24,469 nucleotides of DNA. It comes from CAWEHT01 sp963808455. Its GTDB lineage: Bacteria; Chloroflexota; Anaerolineae; CG2-30-64-16. Under the pieces are notes generated by a model. It was not told the origin of the DNA and made no database searches. It saw only the letters and a program-made list of their open reading frames with translations. Within the stretch, counting starts at the first letter, position 1. The number at the start of each line of letters is the position of its first letter. Of this stretch, positions 24,305 through 24,469 are shown piece after piece. A program made the translations under genes and the position numbers. The stretch covers positions 1 through 24,469 of the forward strand of contig CAWEHT010000042.1 of assembly GCA_963808455.1 (NCBI GenBank), read 5' to 3'.

Positions 24305-24469
24305 CATGTGGACTTCGACCGCAGCCCCGGCACCGCCTCCGACATGGGCCCCTCCAACTTCGGCGGCTCCATTCACTTCTTCTCGCCGGAGCTGAGCGAC
24401 GAGGCCCACGTGCGCCTCGAAGAAACCTACGGCACCTGGAACACCAACCAGATCCTGGGCGACATCAAT
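24305..24469 (+). pseudogene. TonB-dependent receptor fragment (runs off the window)
   Basis: The frame from 24305 reads HVDFDRSPGTASDMGPSNFG, then GSIHFFSPELSDEAHVRLEE and TYGTWNTNQILGD up to the last base. The SPGTAS-x-x-GPSNFGGSI stretch is the end of the plug domain of TonB-dependent outer-membrane receptors, and the alternating polar strand after it begins the barrel. No start lies upstream, because the sequence before 24300 belongs to another fragment. Such receptors need an outer membrane, so this piece does not fit the rest of the window if that is from Chloroflexota. Confidence 0.62.

Noticed and set aside
1..24469. tRNA, rRNA or riboswitch genes
   Set aside because: I looked for cloverleaf-type segments and conserved rRNA or riboswitch cores by eye on both strands and saw none. 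A covariance scan would be decisive.

Overview
The window is GC-rich bacterial DNA of chromosomal type. The style of the capsid and portal proteins, the transposase families and the abundance of short palindromic repeats suggest a Chloroflexota (Anaerolineae-like) genome, probably a metagenome-assembled contig. That assignment is an inference: no marker gene is present. Many genes, host and phage alike, are split by single-base indels (about 15 in 24 kb, mostly in short G or C runs). This looks more like uncorrected long-read sequence than true gene decay, so several single genes below are joined across frames.

Left end (1-4680): nested insertion sequences. A complete DDE transposon of about 1.53 kb (IS701/IS4-like) sits inside the 5' part of an IS66 transposase gene. 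The IS66 copy itself abuts a 5'-truncated IS110 transposase. About 1 kb without genes follows. It holds a long hairpin just after the IS110 gene and, at 4281-4650, two units of a hairpin-rich repeat with terminal inverted repeats. A third unit lies at 23001-23210.

Middle left (4688-10669): ordinary host genes. They are an SGNH hydrolase with a membrane anchor, a convergent metallo-beta-lactamase-fold hydrolase, a SnoaL-like protein, and a divergently transcribed hybrid sensor histidine kinase (PAS-GAF-PAS-PAS-PAS-HisKA-HATPase-REC) with a good sigma70-type promoter.

Middle right (10716-22985, all minus strand): a tailed-phage structural block read in the order portal/MuF fusion, prohead protease-scaffold fusion, two tandem decoration-protein paralogues, major capsid protein, small proteins, a signal-peptide protein, connector-like protein, tail terminator-like protein, major tail protein, tail-assembly-chaperone-like ORFs. 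It would build a siphovirus-type head and tail tube, but terminase, tape measure, tail tip, lysis and integrase genes are absent at both ends. The block is therefore a remnant or a captured cassette. Its intergenic gaps are colonised by at least six copies of a small palindromic repeat, one of them lying in frame inside a coding region.

Right end (23211-24469): an aldo/keto reductase gene with clear promoter and ribosome-binding site breaks off after about 195 codons. It is followed by a piece of a polysaccharide deacetylase on the opposite strand and then by a piece of a TonB-dependent receptor running off the window. Three unrelated gene fragments in under 1.1 kb point to an assembly chimera or a heavily rearranged contig end.
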